From assembly GCA_963277665.1 (NCBI GenBank), contig OY728130.1, forward strand, positions 430,019,101 through 430,083,100: a DNA stretch of 64,000 nt. The letters are read 5' to 3'. Shown here piece by piece: positions 34,101 through 49,195 of this stretch. Numbering within the stretch: position 1 is the first letter of the stretch; every line of letters starts with the position of its first letter. The notes beneath the pieces are model-generated. The model saw nothing but the letters and a program-made list of their open reading frames with translations, was not told the origin of the DNA and did no database searches. This stretch comes from Viscum album (Eukaryota; Streptophyta; Magnoliopsida; Santalales; Viscaceae). Made by a program: the position numbers and the translations under genes.

Positions 34101-35500
34101 ACCCAATAAATTCTCAATAAATTATACCTTGGTAATGAAATAAGAAAAAAACGAGTTATCATGTATTTAATCATAGAAATTTGGAAATTGTGGATGAGTT
34201 TAAGAAGTTGTAAGACAGGTTGTGATCAATCCAATATAGAAACTATTGGAGTTAATGTATTATAACAAAATATTTTTTAATTTTTGTTACTTTTATATTT
34301 AGGGTAATTAATATAAATATAATTATATTACCACATGATGAATTTTCTTATATATAACATTATTTTCAAAATCTACATTATTATATTCTATATTGATAAC
34401 TCATAACAACTATCTATTATTTTGGGAACCCTAAAGTGATATGGTGATATTTTAAAACATGTGTCATATATTTAGGATACTAAACCATCACAGGAAAAAT
34501 AGTTTGTTTAAATTTCTAGTTCTTGAATCTAATAAGTAGAATAGACTTTAAAACGTAGTTCTTTCACTTGTAAATCACTAAAATGGGAGACTATGACTAT
34601 TCACCCGTGGATTAGAATTACAAATGATTATCTTTCATTATAATTCATTTATTCAAATGTGCATAAAGATCCATATACTTGATATTAATATTAATGCATA
34701 TAATGAGTTGAGTAATTTTATATATTAAAAAACCATGATTAACTATACTGACATTTAAGAAGAATACAATTGGTGTGCAATGAGTGTTATAATAGTAATG
34801 AATAAGTCAATAACAGATTTTCTACATCAAAATATTGAAGATGATATCTCATAGACCTTTATTGAAATGGTACTATCATACTAAATTCATGTCCATGGTG
34901 TATTTAAGACTTAATATCAAATAAAATATTAATGAAAAATACATCACATAGGTTGATGACTTGATTACCAAACCTGACTGATCATGATATGTTCTGAAAG
35001 AAGAATTATATTATACAATAGTTGTTTATGTGTGTTTTTGTAGATTAAATATAAACTTATTCCTCTCTATATTCCATGATATTTTGTTAGACATTGATAA
35101 TGGAAATAATTCTAGCCAACACAATACCATTGGAGAAGAGGAATAAATTGTTACCTACATAATACATCCATTGATCTTAGTTAAATATAATTTTTATTTA
35201 ATTTTTTAAATGAATACTATTTTTAGAAATGGGATATAATATTTATAATGGAATTATATTTTTTCATAACAATATAGTTAATAATAAAATATGAGATTAC
35301 AATTAAAAAATAATAATTTTCAAAACCATTGAATAGAATATCTATATATGTATTTTTTATTTAAAATCATTTAAGTAATGATTATTATTGAATAAATTAT
35401 TACTTAGTTACATTGATTTTAATATAATTATTTATTTACAAGATGATGGAAAATAATTATTCACTAATTGAATAAATAAAATTTACTTTTTATTGGATGT
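31191..35500. other. AT-rich interval, nothing assignable
   Basis: 31.2-32.2 kb is moderately AT-rich with no match I recognise. From 32.2 kb the sequence is extremely AT-rich. Open frames are short and low in complexity. No tandem repeat, PBS, PPT or coding motif could be supported. It may be an LTR of the element whose start motif is at 35,513. Confidence 0.5.
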
Positions 35501-35502
35501 TT

Positions 35503-35513
35503 GGGATATTACA
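35503..35513 (-). other. Possible gypsy LTR start (TGTAATATCCC)
   Basis: Read on the - strand, TGTAATATCCC is one base from the TGTAACATCCC LTR start at 108 and is followed by equally AT-rich sequence. No polypurine tract precedes it, so if it is an LTR it would be a 5' or solo copy running toward lower coordinates. The evidence is the motif alone. Confidence 0.3.
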
Positions 35514-38500
35514 ATGATAGTGGATTGGATTAGTTAAGAACAAGATAATATAAATGGTATAATCTTAAATATAATTTCAATAAATATGATATTATTATTA
35601 TGTGGAATTATTTTTATTCTCTCATGCCTGTATGATCCATTAAATAACATTACCACAATTATAACCAAGGTGAATACACATTTGATTTAATATATGACTG
35701 ATGTACTTTGTTAAATTATAAATTTTAATATTTTATTTATATTCTCCCAGTTATGTAATTTTAAAATTGGTGTATATTGTGTGAATTCAATTTCATTTTT
35801 CATAATATATCTCATTCATATTTAATTATCTCCATGGTGTATATATATAGATTTTCTCATAAGGATGCTAGAATTTATCCACCTCTTTACCACCTCTCAA
35901 TATTTAGAGAACATGATAAATGATCCAACAATCCTAAAGGATTTTTTTGCGAACAATTGGGAAAAATTAATAACAATTAGGTCATATATCCTATAAATTT
36001 GAGTCTCATTGAAATAATTTCAATAAGATCGATCACATATTGATACACCTGTTTGGATTATAATATATATCATCTCAATATATTTTTAGTTTAACTCTGA
36101 TGGAAATTGAATGGCCAACTTCTATATCCTAGAAATATTGCCTTACAAAGGTATATTTCTTTTTTTTTTAAAATAATAAATTTATCATCAATTTAATTCT
36201 CAATACTCTACTATAAAATATAATCATGGTACCCATAAATGTATTACATAATATATGATATATTTACAACTTTTTAATGTATGGTAAAATGAAATTCCAT
36301 TCCAAATTATAAATTCAGATTATACTTTTAATTAGGTTAAATTGACATCAATTTTCAACATCAAAATCATATTGAGGAATAATTTAGAACATTATATTAA
36401 TATATAAATAAATAAACATCATTAAAAACTATAGTATTGTCTTTAATGAGCAATAAAAATGTATTAATAGTAATTTAACTTGTAATTATTAATACATTGT
36501 GTTAAAAACATTTAAGGATTAATAGTAAATTTTCAGTAAAAATGGTTTTGACTATATCTTATGGATTATTATGAATGAAAATTTTGTTGCATTTATAAAT
36601 TGATTTAGATAAAAATATTCAAAAATTTAGATTCAAAACATTGAAAATTTGTATGATTGGAAATCTTACATTTCTAGTAATAAAATTATTACTATGTTTG
36701 ATTTATACTAATGTGAAATAGCTATTAAGAATTGGTTACACTTGTGGGTTAGATATTATTTTTGTATAAATAAAACACACAAAATATAGAGTATTATATT
36801 AAGAATTTAAATTAATAGACACATTTTTTACTAAATTCTACTTAAATAACTCTAATATCTCATTTGAAATCCAATTCATAACCATTACCTACCATTTAAT
36901 TCCACATTAATGTTGCCAGTTTTTTTACCAATAAAAAGATGTCAATTATACCTCCTTCAAGCCATAATATTATTTAGAAACTCCTTGAAACATATATCTA
37001 CATTAACTCTCCTTGATCTTCCATTCACTTTGGATATCTCTTTGTCAAATTAAATTTATCCAAGTCCCCATATTCGAAGAAGTCTATCAATAGAAATCTC
37101 TAATCCTCAACCTAAGTGTTTTTCTACCCTTAGTATTTTATTCACAATCATTATCATTTATTATATTATTCAAAATATTATATTTTATAATGTAATTAAA
37201 TTTTCATTCTCATATATGTAGTTTTTTCTTAAATTGGAATTATCATTTCATACCTTTTCCTCCTTCTTTAGAATATATAAAACATAATCTATTCATATGT
37301 ACAGGTTATGCCTCCACAATCCTTACGTTTAATAATTCATCTACTTCGTTATTTACAATTTAAAATTGTGTATTTAATGAATAAATAATATATTTATTAG
37401 ACGTAAAAAATTATTAAAAGTAAAATGATTTAATACCTTTATTTCTTTTTGTGGTCAATGAAAAAAAGAATTTTTTTATATGTGTGGATTACAACCCAAA
37501 CAGAGAGACATGTTCCATTTTTCCTTACAATAGAATAAATTTTTTTATAAAATATATTTGAGGAATATATATTACATCAAAGAGTAGTTCTTTATTAAAA
37601 TGGTTCTGAATTGATAAAAAATTATTAATTACAATAATGTAGTATGTTAATATCGGTAAATTACCAGAATCTAGTTTAACATGTTGTTCGTTCTCACAAA
37701 CCATTCCTATAGGTTCTATAAAATGAAATGGTGGATATGTAAATTATTTTAAAAAATATTTTAAATATATATTTTTATCTAAAAATGAATATTATTATAT
37801 TGTATGAAATTTTTTACATCACCATTACATAACATATGTGAAACAATCAATGTTACTGACATGTATTGATGAAAATAAACATAACTAACTATTGAATAAT
37901 TAGTAAATGATATTAATTTAATAGTGTTTATTGTAATGTATAAAATATTGTTCAAAATAAATTTAGTTATATGGGTTATTATTATATATAGGTATAATAA
38001 TCTTTCATCTACACTATAACATAAATGTAAGGGTTTCCATCCAAATTTACATCAAATGAGGTATGTTTTCATGTTACACAACTATTATTATTTTATATTA
38101 TTTAATTATTGACCCATTGGATATTATTAATAATAATAATACTTCCTTAATTGGATCTAAAATAATTTTCATCAATATCTCCTTCTAATAATTTTAATTT
38201 ATTTGTCACCAAAATTGAATATTTTATCATATCACATTTATTTCAATAAGAAATATTCCATATTCACCATTTGTATTTAATTTTTTGGTTTATATAATTC
38301 CATAGATATGTTAACATAAAAACATTATTAAATAATATGGATTTAAAAAATTTCATGTTCAATCATCTATTTCTTTTTGATTCAAGTGAAATCAGTTTTT
38401 TAATGGTTTAAATATTTCAATTTTCTACCATTAAAATATATTATTTATTCACATAATCAATTAATTATATGCCATATATATTCACCTTTGAATTTATTAT

Positions 38501-41500
38501 AAAATATTTTCTTTATAATTCATGTTATATACAATTCCAAGACACGATGCTTCATTAAATTTATATCCATTTAAAAGTAACTAGATCTAGGTTGTTTCAT
38601 TCTCAAAATATCCTACTTCGAGATATATTTTATTTTAGGAATATTTTATCTTTTAAATGGTGTATATAAAAAATCATTAACAAAAAATACCTACATTTTT
38701 TATATTTATGGAATTTAAATCACCATTTATTATTCAATCATTTGAGAGCTATTAGATAAAATGTTACCATATATGTAATGAATGTCGTAACTCAATTATC
38801 ATTCCTTAGCTTGTAATTTTTTTTAATTTTATATTTCAATATTTCATAAACCATTTTCTATATTCTTCATTATGAATCATCATATCTCTATTTTGTTAAA
38901 ATAATGGGTAGTTATTTCCAATTATTGAAATGGATTTCAGGATACATAAAAGTTGATGTTACCCTTCATAATAGATCCATATTTTTTAAGAACCTTGAAA
39001 ATTATTTTTAGGGTGTTGACTCTATATTTTCTATGATCATTATAAGTAGGCCTAATTGAAATTATTTTTTAAACACCTATGGGGGTTTACTATTTTATTA
39101 TACATTCATCATTAGAAAATTTATTGAATTATCGTCTCTTATTAATTACCCCCACCCCATAATTATACTCAAGATAACTACCATGTTATCATTCCACAAT
39201 AGAGGTACATTCCATTGTATCATGAATAATTATATGATTTATTATTCACCTATTTAGACACATAATAATAATTAAATTAAAAATATACATGATAAGTATA
39301 TATACCAATTTCAGTATAGATTACTGTTTACTATTAATAGATGATTATATATGAGTTTCTATGTAAAATACTAACATATGAATTGTATAAGAACCCACCC
39401 AATTTATATTAATGGATTATGATCATGATATTCAATTTATGTATTGATATAAATATATATGGAAACTACATATTTTGTTATTCCATTTATGGTATGTGGG
39501 ATTTATGAAATATTTATTTTATAGAATCAGAAGTTTTTTTGTGCAAGTACCATGTTACATGTACATGTAAAATATTTAAAAAATTTATAATTGATGGAGA
39601 CCACATTAATATTTATAATTGGAAATAAAAATTTTATTTTTTAGTGAATTCATAAATGGTGCACATGTATGAATTTGATGGTGTTTCAAAAAATATAAAT
39701 TAATATAGGATGTTTCATGAATATAGTGAGGGAATCAAGAAAATAAATTATAAAGTAAATTTTCATGAATGGTCAGTGAGGGTGAAGAAGATATGTGAGT
39801 GGTTGTCCATATCTTAAAATAGGCCACTGCACCTTCCCCATCATTTGATGAGATATATACATAGTGAATTTGAATGGATATTTTTTGAAACCACATATAT
39901 GTGAATGAACATCTTTGTAAAAAAATTTAATTTTAACATAATTTATTAGAAGAAAAGGGATTGTGTCTATATGACCGAATTTGTTTAATGAAATTATGCT
40001 ATTTTTGTAAATCATATATCAATATTGAATGTTTGGAATTTTTTCAATTATTTCTCCACTGTTGTGTTAAAGTGAACATTACACATACTAAAGGAAAATT
40101 TCATTGAATTTATATGGTCAATTTATATAAATATTTTATATGAATAAAGAAGGTCATAAAACACTAGTTTTGGTGTGATCAAAATTGATTGAATATATCA
40201 AAGGATATATACTAGTTGTATAGTGAGTACATATCAGTAGAGATACATGTGATCTTTATAATCGTAATTAGTATTAAAATGCGAGGTATAAGGATTCCAA
40301 TCCATTAATCATAATAATAATTTAGTATATTGAATTCAAAACATTCGAACAACAAAATTTTACGCCTAGTGTAAAAATGGATCTACTAAAACAATTAAAA
40401 ATTGTGTGTCTCTTCCATTATTTTATATTTTTTCATATATACTGTCAGGGGGAAAATATAGAATATTGTAGTGTTTCACAATGAAATATGATATATGGAG
40501 TGGGTTTTTATTTTTTATACGATAATTGGGGATAAATATAATTATACATATCACTAATATGGTGAGTTGATTTGAAATAGTAAAGTGCTTGGTTAGAGTA
40601 GAAATATAAGTCCCCTCATATATCAATTGATCTGATGAAACAAAATATTTGGGTTATTTGTTTTATTCTGATAGAATATGAAATTATTGTTTTAGTTAGG
40701 ACGTTGATGCAAATAGTAATTTAGTAGGTGTGGAATTGATGGATAAAATGATATCTCGGTTATCGCATGATTTATAGAATAATATCATATCTATGTCCAT
40801 GATAATATGAATGATTCCATTTAATAATTCATTTATGGTAAAAATATGTTTTCTGAAATATGAATTCCATCACCATAAATTCAATTACTATCATTAATGT
40901 GATTAGATTAATTTCCATTATATCCATTTATATGTATATTTTATAAATAATTTATTTTATATAATATTGCTTGATTATTCAATAACATGTAAAGTGTATT
41001 CCCATTGTAACCATGATTTCATCCACAGTACAGAACCATTTCTAGGTATATGACCTCACCCATAACTTATTTCCATTTTATAGGGTAGAAATAATGTATC
41101 TCTGAATGAATTCATTGATATATAATATAGAATAAGAATGTTTTGATGTAATTATTAATATGTGATCTTATGTTTTCAATGTAATAGAGAAAACATGTAT
41201 GAGTCTAGTCTCCCAAGACCGATGAGATGTTTGATCCTTTTTGGTTGATCCCTTACAACTTGTGTTAATGTAATGAGGTGACCATTTGATATATTTTTGT
41301 ATATTCTGTGTGTTACATTTTATATAAATATTGTTTTTGTAGGCATAAGAATTTGATTTTTGGAGAATATAGTTATCCTAATAATTATGATAAAGTCATA
41401 AATATTCAGTAAATTTTATCTATATAGGGATTTTTAAATCTCATTGATCATAATGTTAGTGTCTAATGAAATTTATGAATTAGTATTTAGGTGAAATGTA

Positions 41501-41870
41501 TTCGGTTTACGATAGATAATATTATCACTATAATCATTTTAATAGTTTTATTTTAGAGATGGTCAACACATGTAATATTGAAACAAAGTTGAGTGTTATT
41601 ATATTATGCTAGTTGACTTTTGTTATGACTAATAAGTATGTTCATAGGTATCCACCTGCTAATCCAAAATATGGGGAAATAATATATTAAAACTTTATGT
41701 GGAAAAACTATATCACACTTTGGGACTATTGGTCTATTTATTGTCTAATTGTGGGTAATTTATCTTTAGAATATATTTTCCCACTTTTTGAAGTAAATAA
41801 AGAGACATTTATCAACATGTTTTATCATTTAGGGGAATAATTCAATCAATGGATTTCACTAATTCAAATT
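35514..41870. other. AT-rich interval, nothing assignable
   Basis: Very AT-rich throughout. The longest open frames are 60-80 codons (for example 39,773-40,015 on the - strand) and show no known motif. Composition and the surrounding elements suggest old LTR sequence, but I could not align any two parts of it. Confidence 0.5.
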
Positions 41871-42391
41871 TATAATGATATGATATATTTTATGCAATGT
41901 AATACATTTAAGGTGAAGTTTTTTAGAAATATTTTTCATGAAAAATTGAGATGATAGATAATGGATTTTCTTTTTTTTTTAAGCTAATTTAATACTAGTT
42001 TATGGATATGTTTGATGATAAATTTATATTATTGGTATATATTTTGGTATACAATATTCCTAGACTAGAAATGAAGATCATCTATTACATTATTTTTCAT
42101 ATTTTGATGCCTTTGATGGAACTAGTCCCTTTAATATTTTTTTTCATTTGATGGATAAGTTTCATGTGACAAATATATAGAGGAAAAATTATACAAGACT
42201 TGTATTTTCAAAGGAACTCAGGATAAGAAGGGACATTTTCATACCACTGACAATAAAAACATGAAATTATGAAAGGAATGATTGGGAAATCAACAAGAGA
42301 TGATTGGGGGCTGATACACAATGGTACATTCCTAAAGTAAATGAAATTTTGTTATAAGTGTAAATATAATAACCATTTGAATAATAAATAA
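41871..42391 (+). pseudogene. Possible gypsy gag remnant with zinc knuckle
   Basis: One + strand frame near 41,900 reads FKVKFFRNIFHEKLR, recalling the gypsy gag block F-x2-FF-x4-F-x3-L/VR. About 440 bp later a CYKC-KYNN-H knuckle at 42,350-42,391 has the CX2CX4H spacing, with a stop in place of the last cysteine. Gag would form the particle and bind RNA. Between them all frames are broken, and no PR or RT follows. It lies opposite to the chromovirus-like element to its right. Confidence 0.35.
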
Positions 42392-44105
42392 ATGTGGAAA
42401 AAGACACTAGTATATATAGAACTTAAAATTTTAATAGATGGAACATTATATAAAAATACTATCACAAATGTAAAAGAAATACACCTCATAAGGGGTGTAT
42501 GGGGAAGGTTAAATCTTATGTGATTATTAAAAATGATGTTGAATTTATTAATGATATGATAATAAGTTAATTAATGATAAACTAGAATCTAGCCGATATA
42601 TCATACTATTTTAGTTTTCCCGCTGTTTTATATCATTTTTATTTTCTAGTAATATTAGGACTTCAATTAGAACACTTATAAATTAGTTTCCAATAAATAT
42701 GTCCAATTTAAATATAATCTTAAGAATGATATGGTAGTTAATCCCCAATTTTATGTATAAACATAACATACATGGAATATTGATTTCATACATATTGTTA
42801 AATTGGAAAAAAAATCTATGAAATTAATTTAAATGTTTAATGTAAATTTCAAATACAAATGGTATGATATTATAACTCAAAAAGGAGTAATTAAATTCAT
42901 TTTATTTAAAAGTGTTATTTCATTATTTGTTTCATATCTCTATCTACGTGCAATAGCGATGAATAATGTAACTGCTGGAGATGAAGAGTAGATGAAACCT
43001 ATTGTATGAGAAGAAAATTTATGAATTGGGTATGTACCTACTATCAAATAATACATCAATCTGATTCTTTATTAATTTACAAGTCATCTCCTCAATCATT
43101 ATGGTGAGGTTTTTATTAAACATTTATCAGATGAGAAACCCATATATCTGAAATGTTAAATAATTGTTCTAGTGGAATTTGTTGAGTAAAATAAATAATT
43201 ATATGATTTGGGTGATATGGAATTATTTTACTATAGTCTTTCACTTTGGATAGACTGTATTCTTTTTGGAATGAAAAGCATTGGTATATAAGGGTTTTCA
43301 TCGATTACATAGAGATAAATTCTATTAAGGTTTTTAAAAAATATTCTCTATCCACACCTTCATTAATTATTTCATCAACTAAATAAAGATAAATATATCT
43401 CAATGATAAAGCTCTGTTATTATTATCATTAATTATATTTTATTTGATATGATATGATATAACAATTACATAATCATATTTGTGGAATGAAAATTTTGAT
43501 TTTGTAAAAATGCCAACTAGATTGATCAATTGACCATTTTTGTTTATAAATATAATGAATATAATATTATATTATTATCTATATAATTTCATTTTGTTAT
43601 GCATTAATGATATCATAATATTATACAATAGTTATAATAGTCATTATAATAATATTTTACTCATTCTAGGGACTATCATGGAAAAATAATTATATGGTTA
43701 ATCTTATAGGTGTAAATTTTGTCCCACAAACATTTTCATTCATTTCCATTGAATATCCATGGATAGAGTATATTTAGGCCCATAAAAGAAAATATAAATA
43801 ATGTAAGTTTCATATTCTGAATAATATATATGAGAAACATAGTTTACGTCTTTGTATGTTACTATTTATTGATTTCCCAAACTTGTACTCAATTTGTCAA
43901 ATAATTTTCCATATTGATGTCAAGAGAGGTCAAATTCACTTTCTTAATGTAATTTAATGAATGTATGGGGGAGTTAAATATGTTATTGTTCATCTTACTA
44001 TTATTGACTCTTGAAAAAATATAAATTTTTGTAATATAGAATATTGAATTGATGAGAGAAATGGGTTTTCTTATTATGAACTATTATTGAGTGGCTTCTT
44101 ATATA
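42392..44105. other. AT-rich interval, nothing assignable
   Basis: No motif recognised downstream of the possible gag. If that gag belongs to a gypsy element, protease and RT should lie here, but I could not find a DTGA, YLDD or similar box in any frame. Confidence 0.4.
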
Positions 44106-44723
44106 GAGACCAAGGATTGTCATAAATAGAAATTAATTTTTCTCAAATTAATTTTAAATATATTAAAAATAAAATTCTTTAGGAAAATAATACTTTAGTC
44201 TTTTTGTATACTAGGTAAACAATCATCTAATTTGGTGAAAAATATTCAACTTCTTCTATAAAGGGAATCACTGAGAGTACTCTTTACAAACATACCCTAC
44301 AAAAAACCTTTATTCATAACATGGGGAAAGTAAAAATAATAAAGGGTTATCTCAGATTCATTGTATGGATAAACATGGGAGATAAGAATTCATGAAATTA
44401 ACATAACCCAATGAGAAACTGATCATAACATTTGAAAACCATAACTTTCATATCAAAGTTCATAATAGTGAGTCGTGGAATAAAAAATGTAAATTCATGG
44501 TACATGAATCAATATAAAGTTAATGAACATTATCATTGACAGGATAACATTGTCATAATACATATATTTGTTGAATACACACTAGATTATAATAATGAGA
44601 ACATATATTAATATAGATAAGTTCACTCATTATGTTAGCTGAGTGAAATCAAGCCCTCACATACACATATGGTCTTGAAACCAAGTCCATGGGAAACAAA
44701 ATTAAAATAAAATATAGGTCCAC

Positions 44724-44915
44724 ACATAACACCGTGGACATGTAATCTAGTTCATTAATAACATTGTGAACATGTAATTAGGTTCAAATATAATATTTCA
44801 AACAAGTAATCATGTTCAACCACAATATTGTGAACATGTAATCAGTTTCACCCATAACATTGTGAACATGTATTGAGGTTCATGATTAATATTTTGAACA
44901 AGAAATCAGGTTCAC
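44724..44915. repeat. 32-bp minisatellite, six units (3' LTR copy)
   Basis: The word GAACATG or a variant recurs at 44,736, 44,768, 44,800, 44,832, 44,864 and 44,896, exactly 32 bp apart each time. The unit core is AACATTGTGAACATGTAATC followed by AGGTTCA. The same array occurs at 52,071-52,262. Confidence 0.9.
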
Positions 44916-46029
44916 ACAAAAAATATTTACGCATTAATTAACATTATGAATGAATTAATTTTAGATAGATTTAGGCCCCACCCATCACATAATGAAAATT
45001 ATTTTTATGTGTGCCACAATTTCATAAAACATACATCATAACATAAACTGAAACATTAAATGGGTTACACCAATACTTCATTGTATAATAAAATATAAAA
45101 AACAGAAAAACTTAATAATCTTTTCATCATTTTTCATTGAATAACCTTTGAAACAATATGTGGCTTTTATTTGAATTCTATTAAGGTAAAGCCCATGGAA
45201 TGGAAATAGGTTTTTTTAACATATTTTCATCACAAACCATTTAGAAAAGGAAAAATTATGCTACCTATGGTTCATATCACTATTAAATTAGAAGTTAAAT
45301 CAATATATGTCATATTATATGGAAAATAAATTTTTTTTAAAAAAACATAAAATATGTCACAAGGAAAATAACATACCTTTGATAATAAATTTTTAAAATA
45401 TAAAATATAAAAAATATTATAGAAATAATTTTCTTTAAAAATAACATTGAAAATATATAAATAAATATTTTAAAAACAATTTAATACATTTCATGAGGAA
45501 AATATCATTTTCTAATTGGAAAAAACTTTTTAAATCATAAAAATTTTGATAATAATTTTAATTGAATTTGTCCAGAGAAACTAATAAATGATTCTATAAA
45601 CAAAATAATGGTAATGGTGGGAGAAATTTTGATCTATTTCTATAATTTAAAATAAATATTATACTAAAACTTTTGGTAGAATCCAAACTGGAATGGTTAG
45701 GAAAATAAAAAGAAATATTGGTTTCAAAATATTTTATAGAAATTAAAACATGAGTAAATTTTTTTAATATAAAATTTTACGAGTAGTTTTTCTTAAAGGA
45801 TTTAATTAGAACATGATTTAGGAATAAATTTTTTTCCCTTATAAGATATAACAAATGATGATTTTTCTAAAAACAATTCTTATTTATTTTTAGAAATGAA
45901 GAGTGAGAAAATTGTACTATTAAATAAAAATATTATGAATAACCATTGGAGACTAATTTTCATGAGTATTCATGGGAGGTAGTTCATAGGACTTCACCAT
46001 AGAATACTTAATCATAAATAATACTAATA

Positions 46030-46480
46030 AATGATGATATTGTGACATAAATCCATTATCATGTCAGTAATCATTTGAAACATTTTCCCCATGATGTATT
46101 GATCATAAAATAGATATTTAATCCAATAATTTTTAGGTAATTATCACTATATACATTAATGGGTATTATAAATACCACACAAATGAAATAGGTGGTCAAT
46201 ATGGAATTTGTCTCATAGAATTAAAAAAGTGAGACATAAATCCCTTACCACTTTATTAATATTTTGAATTATAACCCCATATAAAGAATAACATAAAATG
46301 AAAGTTTATATATCATTAAGAGAAGTATATTAATTATATAACATTTCTGTAGGGTAATATTTATACCACATAAATGATTTTTTTTCTAAACATTCAATTT
46401 TCTCCTAGAAATTTAAGAGATGCTAGAAATCCCATACCTTAAGTCTTGTATTATTTTATAAATGTTTGTGTCTCCAATAT
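46030..46480. repeat. Tandem repeat of about 188 bp, three units
   Basis: The phrase ACATAAATCC or a variant recurs at 46,044, 46,233 and 46,421. Each copy is preceded by a TATAAATACCACA-like block and followed by a TTACCACTT/ATCATG-like block. Units are diverged. The array lies in the U3 or 3' UTR part of the chromovirus-like element. Confidence 0.55.
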
Positions 46481-46769
46481 AATAAAAATATTTATATTAT
46501 ACATATATTATATATCCTTAAATATTAATGTTATACCATACATTATTTACTTATTTCTATTCATTAACTGTTTATAACCAACTATTGTTAAAAATCACGT
46601 TTCAGGTAATAATCAATTGTTTTCTTAAATATGTTTTCAATTTTTACCTTTATTCCACTTACTATGATCATTATTCCATAATATTCAGAATAATAATAAA
46701 GAAATAATTATCATATTTAAACATAGATTATTATTTTATGACCAATCTTGAATTATGGTAGTGAAAAAT

Positions 46770-47430
46770 GAATTATTTTATGATCAATGAGATAATAGGT
46801 TACACATACACATGAGTAACGTTTCCATGTTTCAAAAAATCATTGATTAAAGTAGGTAGGTAAACATATATATTTAAAAAATGATTATTATATTATATTA
46901 TTTATTTAAATATATTTACACATATTACATATGGTGATGAAATTATAGGTTCATATCCCTTTGTGATGACAATAATTCACACGCACACGAATAATGTAAT
47001 CATTTTTATACGAGTAAAAAGGATAGAAACAAAATTAAATATTACTATTCTATAATGAAATTAAAAAATTAATGTAATTAATTTTCATTTATATCACATA
47101 TATTATTTAAATTTATCATATTATCTTCCATGTAACATGTTTCAGAAAAAACAAATCACATCTCTTTGTAGGGCAGTAATCCACCATATACACGATTAGT
47201 GTTATCATATGCCCAATGGAATGATAATTAAAAAATCCATGTATAATATAATGACAATATAGTTATAAATATCTATTAAATATTAGATATAAAATTTATA
47301 ACCATCACCATTCCCAATTTTAAGTGTTTTTAATGGAAAAGCAAATTATATCTGTTTTTGATTCGGTAGTCTACTGTACACAAAAATGATGATTTCGTAA
47401 CCCATTTTATTGAAATGGGGATGGTTGTAA
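46770..47430. repeat. Diverged tandem repeat of about 180-205 bp, about four units
   Basis: A block of the type TCCACTATACACACGAATGATGT-like wording recurs near 46,785, 46,960, 47,165 and 47,355, each time following an ATATCTCTTTGT-like block. It may be a second array or a continuation of the 188-bp array, and I could not bring the two into phase by eye. Confidence 0.5.
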
Positions 47431-49040
47431 GTCATTAACCTATCATAATAAAATCTATTTATATGGAATATACTATGGTTACCAAATCATTTTTTATTAA
47501 TACTAAATTAAGGAGGTGTAGGAATAAATTAAATTATAGTTTTTTTTAAGATTATCACTTTTTCTTTTGGTAACCAACTAAGGTATTCAAAAAAATACAA
47601 TTGAGGATATATTTCATCCCAAATTAAAGAATACATGATTAGAAGATGGAATTTTTAAATTTATTTGGGAAGGGGTTAGAGGAAGGAAATATATTTTATG
47701 CTGTTAAGATTATAGGATATGGGATACCCTCTTATAACTAAGGTGAGTGGATCACTTGTATGTTTTTTATTTGAAAAACATATACCCAATTGTTATCATT
47801 TAAAGGGATAATAAATGGACTATTATCACTAATAACACATTTTATACTCTAAATATTTCTAGACAAATGATTTTTATAATTTTTAATACCAAATTGATTA
47901 TTATATTTTTAGTTTGACCCATTGTATATCAATTTTCACATTTACTGTGGTAAATAAGATATAATATTATCATAATTAGTCAAGGGAAAAAAATATTTAA
48001 CTCATTAGATAAAAAAAATTATTATGATAAAAAATATGGATTCTAGTTTTCCAAATTCGATTAAGTGATGTGAAAAAATTAATTTCAAGTTAATCCCAAA
48101 GATGCAATGTCAATGTCGATCTTCAAATAGATATTTTTCATAACTTTATATAGTTATTATAGAAATATTCTATATGAAACTACTTAAAATGAACTAAATT
48201 GAAATAATATATATATAGTTGTACTATTTTTATTTTAAAACTAATTTCATATATAATTTTACTTTATAAAAAAATTTAATGAAAAGGTAATTTAATATTT
48301 TAATTCATTATGTTTCATTGTTAATAAAAAATTAATCCTTTCATTAAATTCTCTAAATATTACACTAGGATAATTTCTAAATTCTGAATTTAAATATGAA
48401 ATTTAATTTCTCAATTAATGTTTATAAATTTATAAAATATTATCTTTAAAATTGGTGAACATAAAGTTAAACAGAATTATTTTTTAAAATATTTAGTTTT
48501 ATATGATAAAATTTGATTTATTTTTATAAATAGTCCAACAAATAAATTAGTTGTCTGTAAAATAGTTGGTTGTATATATACTATATATATATTTTTAAAA
48601 TGAATCATTAAAATTAGATCATTTAATTTTCTGAGATAAAATATGTTTTCTTACATAAAAAAATATTTTTTCAGATAATGAATTCCATATTTTCAGTAAA
48701 AATCTATTTTTATTTTTATTTAATTGGTAACCAAAAAAATAAGTTTATATAAATTTTTAAACCATATGATTTAAAAATATTGTTAATCTTATTCAAACCA
48801 TCCATTCAAATTATTATATCATAACTACAATATTAAATAATTATCTCTTAATAGTATGTCATTATTCATTTATACTCATTATTGATTATAACACAAACTA
48901 CAACTACAATTAAATATAACTCAATCTAAACTCCTTTTGGTGTGTAATAAATGCTAAAAATAGGTTTCCATCTAATTAAAAATATCAAAAAGATTAAATT
49001 TATTAGAAAAATATTTCTCACAAAATCTATAGGTGTTTAA

Positions 49041-49055
49041 TTCTACCCCCTTAAA
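49041..49055 (-). other. Polypurine tract of the chromovirus-like element
   Basis: The - strand reads TTTAAGGGGGTAGAA, followed by a decayed LTR start. It lies about 140 bp after the integrase C terminus, as in plant chromoviruses. Confidence 0.55.
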
Positions 49056-49195
49056 TTGAATTTCTCCCACAAAATTCATCACATTGGTACCAACATGTGG
49101 GGATAGGTCAACCTCATTACATCCTTAAGATCCCAGTTAACTTCCTCAAGATTGTGGTTTCACCACAAAATAATGATTGGGTGAGTGGTCTAGTA

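Larger units (their letters stand above)
44106..49039 (-). repeat. 3' LTR of the chromovirus-like element
   Basis: The left part (to 46,020) aligns with the 5' LTR. The right part (46,020-49,039) has no partner because the 5' LTR seems truncated at 53,372. The - strand start near 49,039 reads TAAACACCT, a decayed TGTAACACC. If one LTR, it is about 4.9 kb, very long. Alternatively 46,020 is the true LTR end and 46.0-49.0 kb is a 3' UTR. It carries a 32-bp minisatellite and tandem repeats of about 190 bp. Confidence 0.45.

Noticed and set aside
39773..40015. - strand 80-codon frame
   Set aside because: No motif recognised. A length expected by chance over so long an AT-rich stretch.
44724..44915. 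CRISPR-like regular repeat spacing
   Set aside because: Units are directly adjacent 32-bp tandem copies with no unique spacers, in plant DNA. It is a minisatellite.
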